Below the pieces are notes generated by a model. The model did no database searches. It was not told where the DNA came from and worked only from the letters and a program-made list of their open reading frames with translations. From assembly GCF_000935045.1 (NCBI RefSeq), contig NZ_JYKS01000039.1, forward strand, positions 1-64,000: a DNA stretch of 64,000 nt, written 5' to 3'. Source of the stretch: Pseudomonas sp. 10-1B (GTDB taxonomy: Bacteria > Pseudomonadota > Gammaproteobacteria > Pseudomonadales > Pseudomonadaceae). Made by a program: the position numbers and the translations under genes. Of the stretch, positions 8,101 to 15,371 are shown piece after piece (position 1 is the first letter of the stretch; the number at the start of each line of letters is the position of its first letter).

Positions 8101-10238
8101 AGCTCCTGCGGCGGGCGTTCGTCGCGGCCAACCGGGTCGGCGATTTACCTTATGCCGCCTACGTGGGCAATGGGCTGATCTCCGATCAGTTGTTCAGCGG
8201 CGAAGCGCTGGGCAGCATGCAGGCGGAGGCTGAGCAGGGCCTTGCCTATGCCGAGAAGGTGCATTTCGGGCTGGTGATCGACTTCATCAACACGCAGTTG
8301 GCGCTGATCCGCACATTGCGCGGGCAAACGCCGACCTTCGGTTGCCTGGACGACGATCACTTCAGCGAGGCGCGGTTTGAACAGCATCTGCGCGATGCTC
8401 CAGACCTGGCGTTGGCTGCCGGGAAATACTGGGTGCGAAAGCTGCAGGCGCGATACTTGGCAGGCGATTATGCGGCGGCCGAAGCCTGCGCGGCGCAAGC
8501 CAAGCTGCTGACGTGGGTAATCGCCTCGTTTTTCGAAGAGGCCGAGTACCACTTTTTCGCTGCACTGACGCTGGCCGCCCGCGAAGGCTTCGATCAAGCA
8601 ACGTTGCAGGCGTTAGCGGAGCATCATGGCCAGTTGCAGATCTGGGCGCAGCAGTGCGCGGCAACCTTCGCCAGCCGGTTGGCACTGGTGGAGGCAGAAA
8701 TTGCACGGGTGGAAGGGCGGCTGGTCGAGGCCGAGCATCTCTATGAGCAGGCTATCCAGCTGGCGCGTGACAGCGGCTTCGTGCATGTCGAGGCGCTGGC
8801 CAGCGAATTGGCGGCGCGTTTCTATGGCGCTCGGGGGCTTGCCCGGATTGCCCGTGTCTACCTTCGCGACGCTCGTTATGGCTACCTGCGCTGGGGGGCC
8901 GAGGGTAAGGTACGCCAGTTGGATAGCCGTCACCGTTATCTGCGCAATGTCGACCCTGAACCGGGCCCCACGGCGACCATCGCTACCCCGGTCGAGCACC
9001 TGGATCTGGCGACAGTGCTCAAGGTGTCACAAGCCGTGTCGGGTGAAGTCGATCTGCAAAAATTGATCAACCAGGTGCTGCGCACGGCGATCGAGCAGGC
9101 CGGCGCTGAACGGGGCGTGCTGGTTCGCGCCCGCGGGGGTGAAGCGCGTGTCGTCGCGCAGGCAAGCGTGGGTGAGGGTGAGGTGGCGCTTTGCAACGAA
9201 CCGGTGAGCAGCACCTTGCTGGCTGAGTCGGTGCTCTACCAGGTGCTGCGCACCGGGGAAAGCCTGTGCCTGGACGACGCCATCAGTGATCCTGCGTGCA
9301 TGGCCGACAACTATATCCGCCGATGGCGAGCGCGCTCTCTGCTGTGTTTACCGCTTACCAACCAGGCGCGGGTGGTGGGGGCGCTGTACCTGGAAAACAA
9401 CCTCAGTAGCCGTGTTTTCGACCCTGCGCGCATCGCGGTGCTACGGCTGGTCGCGTCGCAGGCAGCTATCTCGCTGGAAAACGCTCGCCTGTATCACGAG
9501 GTGGCTGAACGCGAGGCGAGAAATCGCCAGGTACAATCCGAACTTGCCCATGCCAACCGCGTCGCCACCATGGGCCAGCTGGCGGCCTCGATTGCTCACG
9601 AAGTCAACCAGCCGATCGCCGCGACGGTCACCAACGCCAATGCCGCCATCCGCTGGTTGCGTGCACAGCCTCCGCAACTGGACGAGGTAGGCCTGGGCCT
9701 TGGGCGGATCATCAAGGATGCCAACCGGGCGGCGGAAGTCCTGGGGCGAATTCGTGAACTGATCCGTAAGGCCCCGCCGCAGAAGCAGGCGGTGGATGTC
9801 AATGCGGTGGTGCTTGAAATGGTCGACTTTACCCGGGGAGAGGCGCTGAAGTGGCGGGCGCTGGTGCACACTGCGCTCGCCGAGGGTTTGCCGCAGGTGC
9901 AGGCCGACCGGGTAGAGCTGCAGCAGGTGCTGCTGAACCTGATCATCAATGCGCTGGAAGCCATGTCGGATGTTGACGAAGGCTGTCGCGAGCTGCAAAT
10001 CAGCACCGCAATGAATCAGCAAGGTGTACAAGTGACGGTAAGCGATAGCGGGCCGGGGTTCGCGACGGAAAACCTGGAACTTGCGTTCGCGCCGTTTTAC
10101 ACCACCAAGGCCAGCGGGTTGGGAATGGGATTGTCGATCTGCCGATCTATCGTCGAGGCCCAGGGCGGGCAATTGACGGCTGCTCGTAATCATCCGCGCG
10201 GGGCAACAGTGCAATTTACATTGGCCAAAATGCGCTGA
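5136..10238 (+). CDS. Multidomain sensor: kinase-like domain, ATPase, GAF, histidine kinase
   Basis: 1700 residues. Residues 1-280 form a Ser/Thr-kinase fold with the catalytic-loop motif 'HKDLKPQHI' (Asp127), but the usual DFG is 'TGFGLA' with Gly146 in the Asp position, and no VAIK lysine is evident. An AAA/STAND ATPase follows, with Walker A 'SGYSGIGKSS' (Lys334) and Walker B 'LALFLDDLQWLD'. A long helical-repeat region runs to about residue 1300, then a GAF domain (about 1320-1470), then a histidine kinase with H-box 'SIAHEVNQPIAA' (His1488) and an ATP-binding domain ending 'SGLGMGLSICRSIVE'. No transmembrane segment is obvious, so it is likely cytosolic. ATGs exist at 5136, 5139 and 5154, none with a strong ribosome site; the true start is uncertain. 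It should phosphorylate the adjacent FixJ-type regulator. Confidence 0.9.
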   Translation: MMGPGPMAGKQQILWNDGDRLFCRLRRPDGSNVLVMRPVNEQPLPATVDRLTHEYLLREQLDASWALLPQALERINGKPRLVLGDPGGQPLSALLVSPLDIETCLRLAVEISVALGRLHLAGLVHKDLKPQHILVNCDDGKARLTGFGLASRFPRERQPPEPPETIAGTLAYMAPEQTGRMNRSVDSRSDLYALGVSLYQMLTGSLPFNAADPMEWVHCHIARKPLPPCERVATVPQILSQVVMKLLAKTAEDRYQSAAGLEHDLRRCLADWRQNRRIMAFSLDEQGTPERLLIPEKLYGREREVQILEDAFTRMVRSGVPELVLVSGYSGIGKSSVVNELHKVLVPPRGLFASGKFDQYKRDIPYSTLVQAFQGLVRTLLGKSSEVLAEWRNALLAACGPNARLMTDLIPELRLIVGEPAAVPELDPQQAQRRFLLVLRRFIAVFASAEHPLALFLDDLQWLDAATLDLLEDLLTHADLRHVMVVGAYRDNEVDARHPLNARLQAIRKAGAPVHEIRLSPLARPHIEQLIAESLHCPAPSVMGLAQLVQDKTAGNPFFVIQFLQALAEESLLAYDHAARRWRWDSQRIHAKGYTDNVVDLMVGKLARLPLATRQALQHLACLGNVAQTQTLGLVLDLPVERVQAVLWAAVRLELVAQQEDTCTFVHDRIHEAAYSMIAEAERAPMHLRIGRLLAEQIPAHHREESIFEIVGQLNRGAALIDANAEREQLAELNLLAGRRAKAASAYSSALAYLSMGEQLLNEGGAAHPHELSFALALNLAECEFLTGQLEQADNRLVGLAQRARTAAEGVAVACLHMDVCLMLDRSDRAVAVCLAWLRQVGIEWVAQPDDDEVRSEYDQIALLLGERSIEQLIDLPLMEDATSLATLDALCKLFAPAVQTNANLACLTICKAVSLSLAHGNCDASCMLYANIGRVSRRFGDYLTGYRFGRLGCELVERRGLQRFEAGTFLCFSMFVVRWTRPVSECRELLRRAFVAANRVGDLPYAAYVGNGLISDQLFSGEALGSMQAEAEQGLAYAEKVHFGLVIDFINTQLALIRTLRGQTPTFGCLDDDHFSEARFEQHLRDAPDLALAAGKYWVRKLQARYLAGDYAAAEACAAQAKLLTWVIASFFEEAEYHFFAALTLAAREGFDQATLQALAEHHGQLQIWAQQCAATFASRLALVEAEIARVEGRLVEAEHLYEQAIQLARDSGFVHVEALASELAARFYGARGLARIARVYLRDARYGYLRWGAEGKVRQLDSRHRYLRNVDPEPGPTATIATPVEHLDLATVLKVSQAVSGEVDLQKLINQVLRTAIEQAGAERGVLVRARGGEARVVAQASVGEGEVALCNEPVSSTLLAESVLYQVLRTGESLCLDDAISDPACMADNYIRRWRARSLLCLPLTNQARVVGALYLENNLSSRVFDPARIAVLRLVASQAAISLENARLYHEVAEREARNRQVQSELAHANRVATMGQLAASIAHEVNQPIAATVTNANAAIRWLRAQPPQLDEVGLGLGRIIKDANRAAEVLGRIRELIRKAPPQKQAVDVNAVVLEMVDFTRGEALKWRALVHTALAEGLPQVQADRVELQQVLLNLIINALEAMSDVDEGCRELQISTAMNQQGVQVTVSDSGPGFATENLELAFAPFYTTKASGLGMGLSICRSIVEAQGGQLTAARNHPRGATVQFTLAKMR

Positions 10239-10303
10239 TTGCAAAGTTGAACATCACGCGACGGATAGGCTCTCACCAATAATGGTTTAGCGAGGGCGGC
10301 CCC

Positions 10304-10546
10304 ATGAGTATCGAACGCAGCATTCCTGAACTCGAAGCCTGGTACTCACAGTATGACGACATCAGTTACCGACGCGAGTCGCCGGATGCCTACCATCAGG
10401 AGCTGATTCGCACCGCCGAGGCCCTGAGAGACGATGGCGCTATCGACTGGGACGATTGGCTGGCGCTCAAGACGCTAGCCGATCAGGCTCATGTGCGGGC
10501 GCTGGAGGACGCAGTGCGGGCTCACGTGAGCGATCCAGACGCATGA
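10304..10546 (+). CDS. Small uncharacterised Pseudomonas protein
   Basis: 80 residues, mostly helical and acidic, with 'YDDISYRRESPDAYHQELIR' followed by 'GAIDWDDWLALKTLADQA'. I do not recognise a function. A clear paralogue, interrupted by a stop codon, lies at 12913-13161 and aligns without gaps over the central part. The gene ends in an ATGA overlap with the exonuclease III fragment, so the two reading frames are translationally coupled. Confidence 0.75.
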   Translation: MSIERSIPELEAWYSQYDDISYRRESPDAYHQELIRTAEALRDDGAIDWDDWLALKTLADQAHVRALEDAVRAHVSDPDA

Positions 10547-10707
10547 AAACGTTGAAGATCGCCACCTTCAATATCAACGGTATCCGCAACCGCCTGCCGG
10601 CGTTGCTGGCTTGGTTGCAGCGGGAACAGCCTGACGTGGTCTGTCTTCAGGAACTGAAGGCGGCGAACCAGCAGTTCCCGCGTCCGGAATGGCTCAACTG
10701 TCGTTGA
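10543..10707 (+). pseudogene. Truncated exodeoxyribonuclease III (N-terminal fragment)
   Basis: 54 residues starting 'MKTLKIATFNINGIRNRLPA', with 'EQPDVVCLQELKA'. This is the unmistakable N-terminus of exonuclease III (EEP superfamily), including the metal-binding Asn and Glu. Family members are about 250-270 residues; here the similarity stops after about 48 residues and the frame closes within the 3' end of the convergent MFS gene. The nuclease core is therefore missing and it cannot be active. It overlaps the preceding gene by ATGA. It is a deletion or rearrangement remnant. Confidence 0.8.
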
Positions 10708-12166
10708 CCTGCGACAGCGGCCGGGCGACATGTTCAAGCGCACGCCGTTCGGCCGCTACGCCCCACAATGCCTGGCCAAGCGCGGCGATGACCATCAGCG
10801 CGGCACCCGTCAGGTAACCGTAATACACATTGATGCGCTCGCCGCTGTCGATCAAGGCACCAAACAATGTGGGCCCGATCAGGCCGCCCAGGCCGGTGCC
10901 GAACGCATAGAATACGGCGATAGCCAGCGCACGAATTTCCAACGGGAAGGTTTCCGCGACGGTGAGGTAGGCCGAACTGGCCGCCGCCGAGGCGAAGAAA
11001 AAAATTACCATCCACGCGAGGGTCTGCTGGGTGACATCGATCAGATTCTGCTGGAACAGATAGCCGCTGATGGCCAGCAGTACGCCGGAAATCAGATAGG
11101 TCGCGCTGATCATGATGCGCCGGCCGAGCACGTCGAACAGCCGGCCGAGCAGTAACGGGCCACAGAAGTTGCCCAAGGCGAAGGGCAGCACGTACCAGCC
11201 CACCTTGGCCGCGGGCACACCGTAGAAATCGGTCAGCACCAAGGCATAGGTGAAGAAGATCGCATTGTAGAAGAACGCCTGGGCGGTCAGTAGCGCAAGG
11301 CCGACCAGCGCCCGGCGGCGGTGCTCCACGAACAGGCTGTGAAACACCTCGCGCAGCGGCGTATGGTCGCGGGCGCACAAACGCAGAGGCGGGGCCTGCA
11401 GGGGAGGGATTGCGATGCCACACTGCTGATAACGGCGTTCGATGCTGGCGACGATACGCTCGGCTTCCTCTGGCTGATTGTGGATCATCAGCCAGCGTGG
11501 GCTTTCTGGTATCCACAGGCGCATCAGTATGATGACCAGGCCCAGCACGGCGCCAATGCCAAAGCACAGGCGCCAGCCCAGGTCTGCGCCAGCCACCTGC
11601 GGGTCGAGCAACACCACCGCGCCGACTGCGCCCAGTGCTGCGCCAAGCCAGAACGTGCCGTTGATGGTCAGATCGACCCAGCCGCGGTAGCGGGCCGGCG
11701 TGAACTCCTGAATGGTCGAGTTGATTGCCGTGTACTCGCCGCCGATGCCGGCGCCAGTCAGAAAGCGGAACAGCAGGAAACTCCACAGATTCCAGGAAAA
11801 CGCCGTTGCCGCAGTGGCCCCGATGTACAGGAACAAGGTGATGAAAAATAGCTTGCGCCGCCCCAGGCGGTCAGTGAGCCAGCCGAAGAGCAGGGCGCCG
11901 AGCACCGCGCCGGCGATGTACGTGGCGCCCGCCAGGCCGATCTCGGTATTGGTCATGTTCAGCGCTGGGCTACCCTTCAGCGCACTGGCCACCGATCCTG
12001 CCAGGGTGACCTCCAGCCCGTCCAGCAGCCAGGTGATGCCCAGCGCCAGTACCAGCAGAGTGTGAAAACGCGTCCAAGGCAAGCGGTCGAGGCGGGCAGG
12101 GATGTCGGTGTTGTAGAAGCGCCCCTGCGCCGAAGCACCGCTGGGCTGCTGCACAGCCTGGGTCAT
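10694..12166 (-). CDS. MFS transporter (sugar/aromatic-acid type)
   Basis: 490 residues with about 12 hydrophobic segments. It has the MFS signature 'GWLTDRLGRRKLFF' after TM2 and the 'GRLFDVLGRRIMI' repeat in the second half, plus 'RFLTGAGIGGEYTAINSTIQE', typical of sugar-porter and aromatic acid:H+ symporter branches. The inner-membrane substrate cannot be told. The ATG at 12166 shares its last-read base with the TGA of the upstream Gly/Ser-rich gene (TGATG), so translation is coupled. It converges on the exonuclease III fragment. Confidence 0.9.
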   Translation of the reverse strand: MTQAVQQPSGASAQGRFYNTDIPARLDRLPWTRFHTLLVLALGITWLLDGLEVTLAGSVASALKGSPALNMTNTEIGLAGATYIAGAVLGALLFGWLTDRLGRRKLFFITLFLYIGATAATAFSWNLWSFLLFRFLTGAGIGGEYTAINSTIQEFTPARYRGWVDLTINGTFWLGAALGAVGAVVLLDPQVAGADLGWRLCFGIGAVLGLVIILMRLWIPESPRWLMIHNQPEEAERIVASIERRYQQCGIAIPPLQAPPLRLCARDHTPLREVFHSLFVEHRRRALVGLALLTAQAFFYNAIFFTYALVLTDFYGVPAAKVGWYVLPFALGNFCGPLLLGRLFDVLGRRIMISATYLISGVLLAISGYLFQQNLIDVTQQTLAWMVIFFFASAAASSAYLTVAETFPLEIRALAIAVFYAFGTGLGGLIGPTLFGALIDSGERINVYYGYLTGAALMVIAALGQALWGVAAERRALEHVARPLSQVNDS

Positions 12167-12507
12167 CAACCGCCCGAACCACCGGCACCGCTGCCCGAGC
12201 CACCGGTGCCAGATCCTGGACCGCTACCTGTACCAGCCCCTGAGCCACCGCTACCCGAGCCATTGGTGGTGCCATCGCCACCGGTGTTGTCCGTATCATT
12301 GCTATCGGTACCGCCAGATCCGCTACCCATGCCATCTGCGGGTGTGCCAGCGCCGGTGGCTCCGCCGTTGCCATTCATCTGGTCGCTGTCATGCGTCTGC
12401 GTGCCAGGCGCGCGTTGGTCGTTCATGTCGGTGGCTGCCATCACCAGCGGTGCGCTGGCGCCAAGGCACAGCGCCAACAATAGAGAATGAGGCTTGATGA
12501 TCTTCAT
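12166..12507 (-). CDS. Exported Gly/Ser-rich low-complexity protein
   Basis: 113 residues. A signal peptide is visible (Lys-rich start, 'LLLALCLGASAPLVMAA' with a cleavable AxA-like site). The remaining part is a disordered stretch dominated by Gly, Ser, Thr, Asp and Asn repeats ending 'GGSGSGAGGSGG'. I know no catalytic family for it. The start is set by AAGGAGATTCACC immediately upstream, inside the 16-bp gap after the preceding small gene. The stop overlaps the MFS start, giving a three-gene operon. Confidence 0.75.
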   Translation of the reverse strand: MKIIKPHSLLLALCLGASAPLVMAATDMNDQRAPGTQTHDSDQMNGNGGATGAGTPADGMGSGSGGTDSNDTDNTGGDGTTNGSGSGGSGAGTGSGPGSGTGGSGSGAGGSGG

Positions 12508-12523
12508 GGTGAATCTCCTTAAC

Positions 12524-12667
12524 TCAGCCGTCGGACTGTTCTTCAGGCGGGACTTGGCCGTCCGGCCAATCAGGCGCCTCCGCTTCCGGCTCAGGCTGGG
12601 GGGCGGGTTCGCCAAGGTTGTGCTGCACCTCGTCGACATACGGGTCGGGATGGTTCGGGTCGATCAT
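12524..12667 (-). CDS. Small acidic proline-rich protein
   Basis: 47 residues beginning 'MIDPNHPDPYVDEVQHN' and rich in Pro, Glu and Asp, with no hydrophobic segment. A CAGGAGCC ribosome site precedes the ATG, and the gene is immediately upstream of the Gly/Ser-rich gene on the same strand. The good ribosome site and operon position support it as real. Function is unknown. Confidence 0.6.
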   Translation of the reverse strand: MIDPNHPDPYVDEVQHNLGEPAPQPEPEAEAPDWPDGQVPPEEQSDG

Positions 12668-12774
12668 GGTCTGGCTCCTGAAAAAATGGGTTTTCAAGGT
12701 ATTAGGCTGTGTCGCCGAGAGAACTGTTCAATCCGATTTGGTGGATATGCCTCCCGCGCCAACGCGCTGGCTTT

Positions 12775-12790
12775 TGGAACAGTGCTTGCG
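12775..12790 (+). promoter_or_regulatory. Possible sigma-54 -24/-12 element
   Basis: TGGAACAGTGCTTGCG has the GG-N10-GC spacing of sigma-54 promoters with 'TTGC' in the -12 box. It lies about 75 bp upstream of the short ORF at 12866 and the interrupted gene at 12913. Such matches occur by chance, so this is weak. Confidence 0.25.
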
Positions 12791-12865
12791 CTGAGGCAAA
12801 CGAATCAAACTTTCGCCCGTCGGCACGCTCTTCTGAAAATACCTCACTCGCTCGAGGAGCAGACC

Positions 12866-12916
12866 ATGAAGCACACCGATGGCAAGACCGGCGACAAAGT
12901 CCCACGGCCAATATGA
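12866..12916 (+). CDS. Short leader-like ORF
   Basis: 16 codons (MKHTDGKTGDKVPRPI) with a good ribosome site, GAGGAGCAGACC. Its TGA overlaps the ATG at 12913 of the interrupted paralogue. It could be a genuine coupled microprotein, or the start of a once longer upstream gene. No function recognised. Confidence 0.35.
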   Translation: MKHTDGKTGDKVPRPI

Positions 12917-13161
12917 ACGCGATTACACAGCAGATTACCCAAGAACAGCGCCGCCTGGCCGCAGTGAACCGTTGGTTTCTGTTGTATGACGATCTTGGGC
13001 GTAGGCGCGATTGACCAAGCACTCACCACGAAGAATTGCTGCGCCAGGCCGACGAAATGGACCGTCTGGGCCTTATTGACTGGCGCGAATGGCGAGACCT
13101 GCGGCGGCTCGCCGACCGAGGCTTCCTCAAAGCCATTGCTGGTTCAGATTATCCCGCCTGA
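12913..13161 (+). pseudogene. Paralogue of the 10304 protein interrupted by one in-frame TGA
   Basis: Read through a single TGA at 13012-13014, this frame encodes 82 residues. The halves are 'RWFLLYDDLGRRRD' and 'PSTHHEELLRQADEMDRLG', continuing 'LIDWREWRDLRRLADRG'. They align without gaps to 'AWYSQYDDISYRRE-S-PDAYHQELIR' and 'AIDWDDWLALKTLADQA' of the 10304 protein, with the stop facing a Ser. TCA to TGA is a single base change, so this reads as a recent nonsense mutation (or a sequencing error) in an otherwise intact duplicate. The first ORF alone is 33 residues. Confidence 0.75.
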
Positions 13162-13200
13162 TAAATGCCTTGCAGTTGCCATGCACAAGTTACAGAATTC

Positions 13201-13231
13201 GTATGTAATTACATGGTACATACCACTGTAC
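13201..13231. promoter_or_regulatory. Palindrome cluster upstream of the KfrA-like gene
   Basis: The perfect 12-bp palindrome ATGTAATTACAT (13203-13214) is nested in GTATGT-N11-ACATAC (13201-13223), with a further GTAC-N8-GTAC (13216-13231). It lies 20-50 bp before the start codon, in an A/T-rich patch unlike the surrounding DNA. KfrA proteins are known to autoregulate through palindromes at their own promoter, so this is the natural operator candidate. Confidence 0.5.
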
Positions 13232-13249
13232 GAAAGCGTAGGAGCAAGC

Positions 13250-14236
13250 ATGGCCCGGGGCGGTATAAACAAGGTTGTAGTGCAGCAGGCGCGGCAGGCG
13301 CTGATTGCCCGGGGCGAGAACCCCAGCATCGATGCCATACGTATCGAGTTGGGCAATACCGGTTCCAAGACCACCATTCACCGCTACCTGAAGGAGTTGA
13401 ACGGCCAGCAGCCGGTGGCCGCCGAGGGCGGTATTGCGCTGAGCGACGTGCTGAGCCGGATGGTCGGGCAGCTGGCCACCCAACTGCAGGACGAGGCCGA
13501 CCTGAAGATCGAGCAGGCCGAAAGCACCTTCACCCAACAGCGCGAACAGCTTGAAGCGCAGTTGGCGATTGCCCAGCAAGCACTGGCCGCAGCGCACCAA
13601 CAACATCAGATCGACGCAGCCGCGCTGGCTGCCGAATCGGAAAAACTGCTTTCCACGCAAAGCACCCTGCAGGCCGAACAGCTGCGCAGCGCCAGCCTCA
13701 ACCAGTCGCTTGGGGAATTGCAGGTGCGGCTGGCCGACAAGGACGAGCAGGTGCGTTCGCTGGAAGACAAGCACCGCCATGCCTGCGATGCACTGGAACA
13801 CTACCGCAGCGCCAGCCGTGAACAGCGCGAACAGGAACAACGCCGCCACGAAACGCAGTTGCAACAGTTGCAGGTGGAGCTGCGCCAACTGCAGCAGGGC
13901 ATGATCGTCAAGCAGGATGAGCTGACCCGCCTGCACCGCGATAACGAGCGCTTGTTGGCTGAACACCGCCAAGCCGCCGGCGAATGCAGGGCGCAGGATG
14001 AGTTGCTGGAACAGCGCGATGCGCAGATCCAGGGCTTGCGCACGATCCTGGCCCAGGCTCAGGGCGCCAGCGAGGAAATGCGCCGGCAGCTGGATGCGCA
14101 GGCGCAGAGCCTGGAAGCCAGACGCGACTTGTGTGGCGAACAGGCGCGCCAGTTGCAACGGCTTGAAGAACAGCTGAAGGAGCGTGATGAGGCGTTAAGG
14201 CACTGTCGGACGCAGCTGTCGGCAGCCGCAGATTAA
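13250..14236 (+). CDS. KfrA-like DNA-binding coiled-coil protein
   Basis: 328 residues. The first ~120 match the KfrA N-terminal DNA-binding domain: 'GINKVVVQQARQALIARGENPSIDAIR' and 'GNTGSKTTIHRYLKEL'. The rest, from about residue 95, is almost entirely heptad-rich coiled coil full of Gln, Glu, Leu and Ala. Plasmid KfrA proteins are autoregulators involved in stability and nucleoid-like organisation; chromosomal homologues in Pseudomonas are uncharacterised. The start has AGGAGCAAGC upstream, and the extended open frame from 12986 is the antisense-free remnant of the preceding pseudogene region. The upstream palindromes fit autoregulation. No plasmid or phage genes are seen nearby. Confidence 0.85.
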   Translation: MARGGINKVVVQQARQALIARGENPSIDAIRIELGNTGSKTTIHRYLKELNGQQPVAAEGGIALSDVLSRMVGQLATQLQDEADLKIEQAESTFTQQREQLEAQLAIAQQALAAAHQQHQIDAAALAAESEKLLSTQSTLQAEQLRSASLNQSLGELQVRLADKDEQVRSLEDKHRHACDALEHYRSASREQREQEQRRHETQLQQLQVELRQLQQGMIVKQDELTRLHRDNERLLAEHRQAAGECRAQDELLEQRDAQIQGLRTILAQAQGASEEMRRQLDAQAQSLEARRDLCGEQARQLQRLEEQLKERDEALRHCRTQLSAAAD

Positions 14237-14291
14237 TCAAACTTTTTCGGGCTGGTGCTTTCTTCCATAGACATTCACGGGAGACAACGCC

Positions 14292-14465
14292 ATGCCTGAG
14301 TCCGAACAGCCACGCAAATATCCGCAAGGGCCGCATTCGTCCGAGCAGGCCGACAAACAGGATGACCTGGGTTTTGACCCCGATTCGCCAGATCTGGAAG
14401 ATCCCCAGGTCGACCCACAGGGGCCGGCCAAACCGCCAAGGGACGTCGAGAAGCGCGGTTCTTGA
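14292..14465 (+). CDS. Small hydrophilic protein
   Basis: 57 residues, highly charged and Pro/Asp-rich ('DDLGFDPDSPDLEDPQVDPQG'), probably disordered. GGGAGACAACGCC upstream of the ATG is a fair ribosome site. It lies 55 bp after the KfrA-like gene. It resembles the several other small Pro/Asp-rich proteins in this window (12524, 49408). Function unknown. Confidence 0.55.
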   Translation: MPESEQPRKYPQGPHSSEQADKQDDLGFDPDSPDLEDPQVDPQGPAKPPRDVEKRGS

Positions 14466-14488
14466 CTGATTGATTTGGCAAGAGGTCC

Positions 14489-14589
14489 TGTGGGAGCGGT
14501 GGTGCGGCGAGCCGATTCACCCGCGAACACCGGCACAGCCGGTGCCAACTACCGCGTTGGATTCTTCGCGGGCATGCCCGCTCCCACAG
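14489..14589. repeat. REP pair with linker hairpin
   Basis: Opposed REP arms 'tgtgggagcgg...' and '...ttcgcgggcatgcccgctcccaca' enclose the linker hairpin 'caccggcacagccggtg' and the conserved 'ccgcgttggattc'. It is the reverse orientation of the unit seen at 19.5 kb. It separates a + strand gene from the end of a convergent - strand gene. Confidence 0.8.
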
Positions 14590-14604
14590 AGTCCGCGTCG
14601 GCCC

Positions 14605-14862
14605 CTATGTTCGGGCCTCCTCTTGCCTTGCTGCCTCCACACCCGCCGCCGAGAGCTTGATCGGGTAGTTCACGCTGATCTGGTGATCGCTGCCCACCGT
14701 CACGCTGCCATCCTGGATCAAACCAGCTTCCTGCAACGTCTTGAGCATGCCGGCCACCGCCTTCTCGCCACGATAGTTGTCCAGCACTTCCTTGCCCAAC
14801 CCCTGGGGATGCGCGTGCAGCAGGCGGGTCAGTATTTCGGCTTTCAATGCATCGTTACTCAT
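14605..14862 (-). CDS. Small uncharacterised protein
   Basis: 85 residues: helical N-terminal 'MSNDALKAEILTRLLHAHPQGLGKEVL' and a winged-helix-like pattern 'AVAGMLKTLQEAGLIQDGSVTV'. This could be a small DNA-binding or protein-binding domain, but I cannot assign a family. The ATG at 14862 follows AGGTCCGCC and is 8 bp after the DUF4142 stop; a GTG at 14874 overlapping that stop is the alternative. Probably co-transcribed with the DUF4142 gene. Confidence 0.7.
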   Translation of the reverse strand: MSNDALKAEILTRLLHAHPQGLGKEVLDNYRGEKAVAGMLKTLQEAGLIQDGSVTVGSDHQISVNYPIKLSAAGVEAARQEEART

Positions 14863-14870
14863 GGCGGACC

Positions 14871-15371
14871 TCACTTGCCGTGCTTGGCCTGAAGCGCCTT
14901 GGCATGCTCCAGGTGCTGCTCGAGCTTGGGCAGGGTTTCGCTGGCGAATGCCTTCAGCTCAGCCTTGTCGGACGAAGCAGCTTCTTTCTTGAACAACTCC
15001 ACTGCTTTTTCATGGGCGTCGACTTGATTGTTGATGTAGGACTTGTCGAAAGACTCGTCGCGCCATTCCAGGATCATTTTCTTGACCTTGTCGGTCAGCG
15101 CCGCCTCATCGGGTATGGAAATATCCAGCTTGCGGGCGATGTCGCCCAGTTTCTGGTTGGCTTGAGTGTGGTCGGTGACCATTTGCTGGGCGAATGTCTT
15201 GATCTCGGCATCCTGGCTTTTTTCCTGCGCAAGGTTGCCGGTAACCACCTCGGCGATACCGGCCTCTGTGGCTGCTTCGACGAAATCATCCGAACTTGCT
15301 GCCAGTGCATGCACCGATGCCAGGCCTAATACCATGCTCAGACCGATGCGCTTGATGAAGAGAGGGCTCAT
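14871..15371 (-). CDS. Exported DUF4142 protein
   Basis: 166 residues. The signal peptide is 'IGLSMVLGLASVHALAAS', followed by the ferritin-like helical DUF4142 domain with 'ASSDDFVEAATEAGIAEV', 'FAQQMVTDHTQANQKL' and 'DVDAHEKAVELF'-like segments containing the conserved H-T and D-x-H-E positions. Predicted periplasmic. DUF4142 proteins often sit in stress or stationary-phase gene sets; no biochemical role is established. The start has TAAGGAGTGAAGC. It likely forms an operon with the small gene that follows. Confidence 0.88.
   Translation of the reverse strand: MSPLFIKRIGLSMVLGLASVHALAASSDDFVEAATEAGIAEVVTGNLAQEKSQDAEIKTFAQQMVTDHTQANQKLGDIARKLDISIPDEAALTDKVKKMILEWRDESFDKSYINNQVDAHEKAVELFKKEAASSDKAELKAFASETLPKLEQHLEHAKALQAKHGK

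Noticed and set aside
13012..13014. TGA as a selenocysteine codon
   Set aside because: It faces Ser in the paralogue and there is no evident downstream hairpin or redox motif; nonsense mutation is simpler.
13250..14236. Plasmid or integrated element because of KfrA
   Set aside because: No replication, partition, integrase or attachment-site sequences are visible around it.
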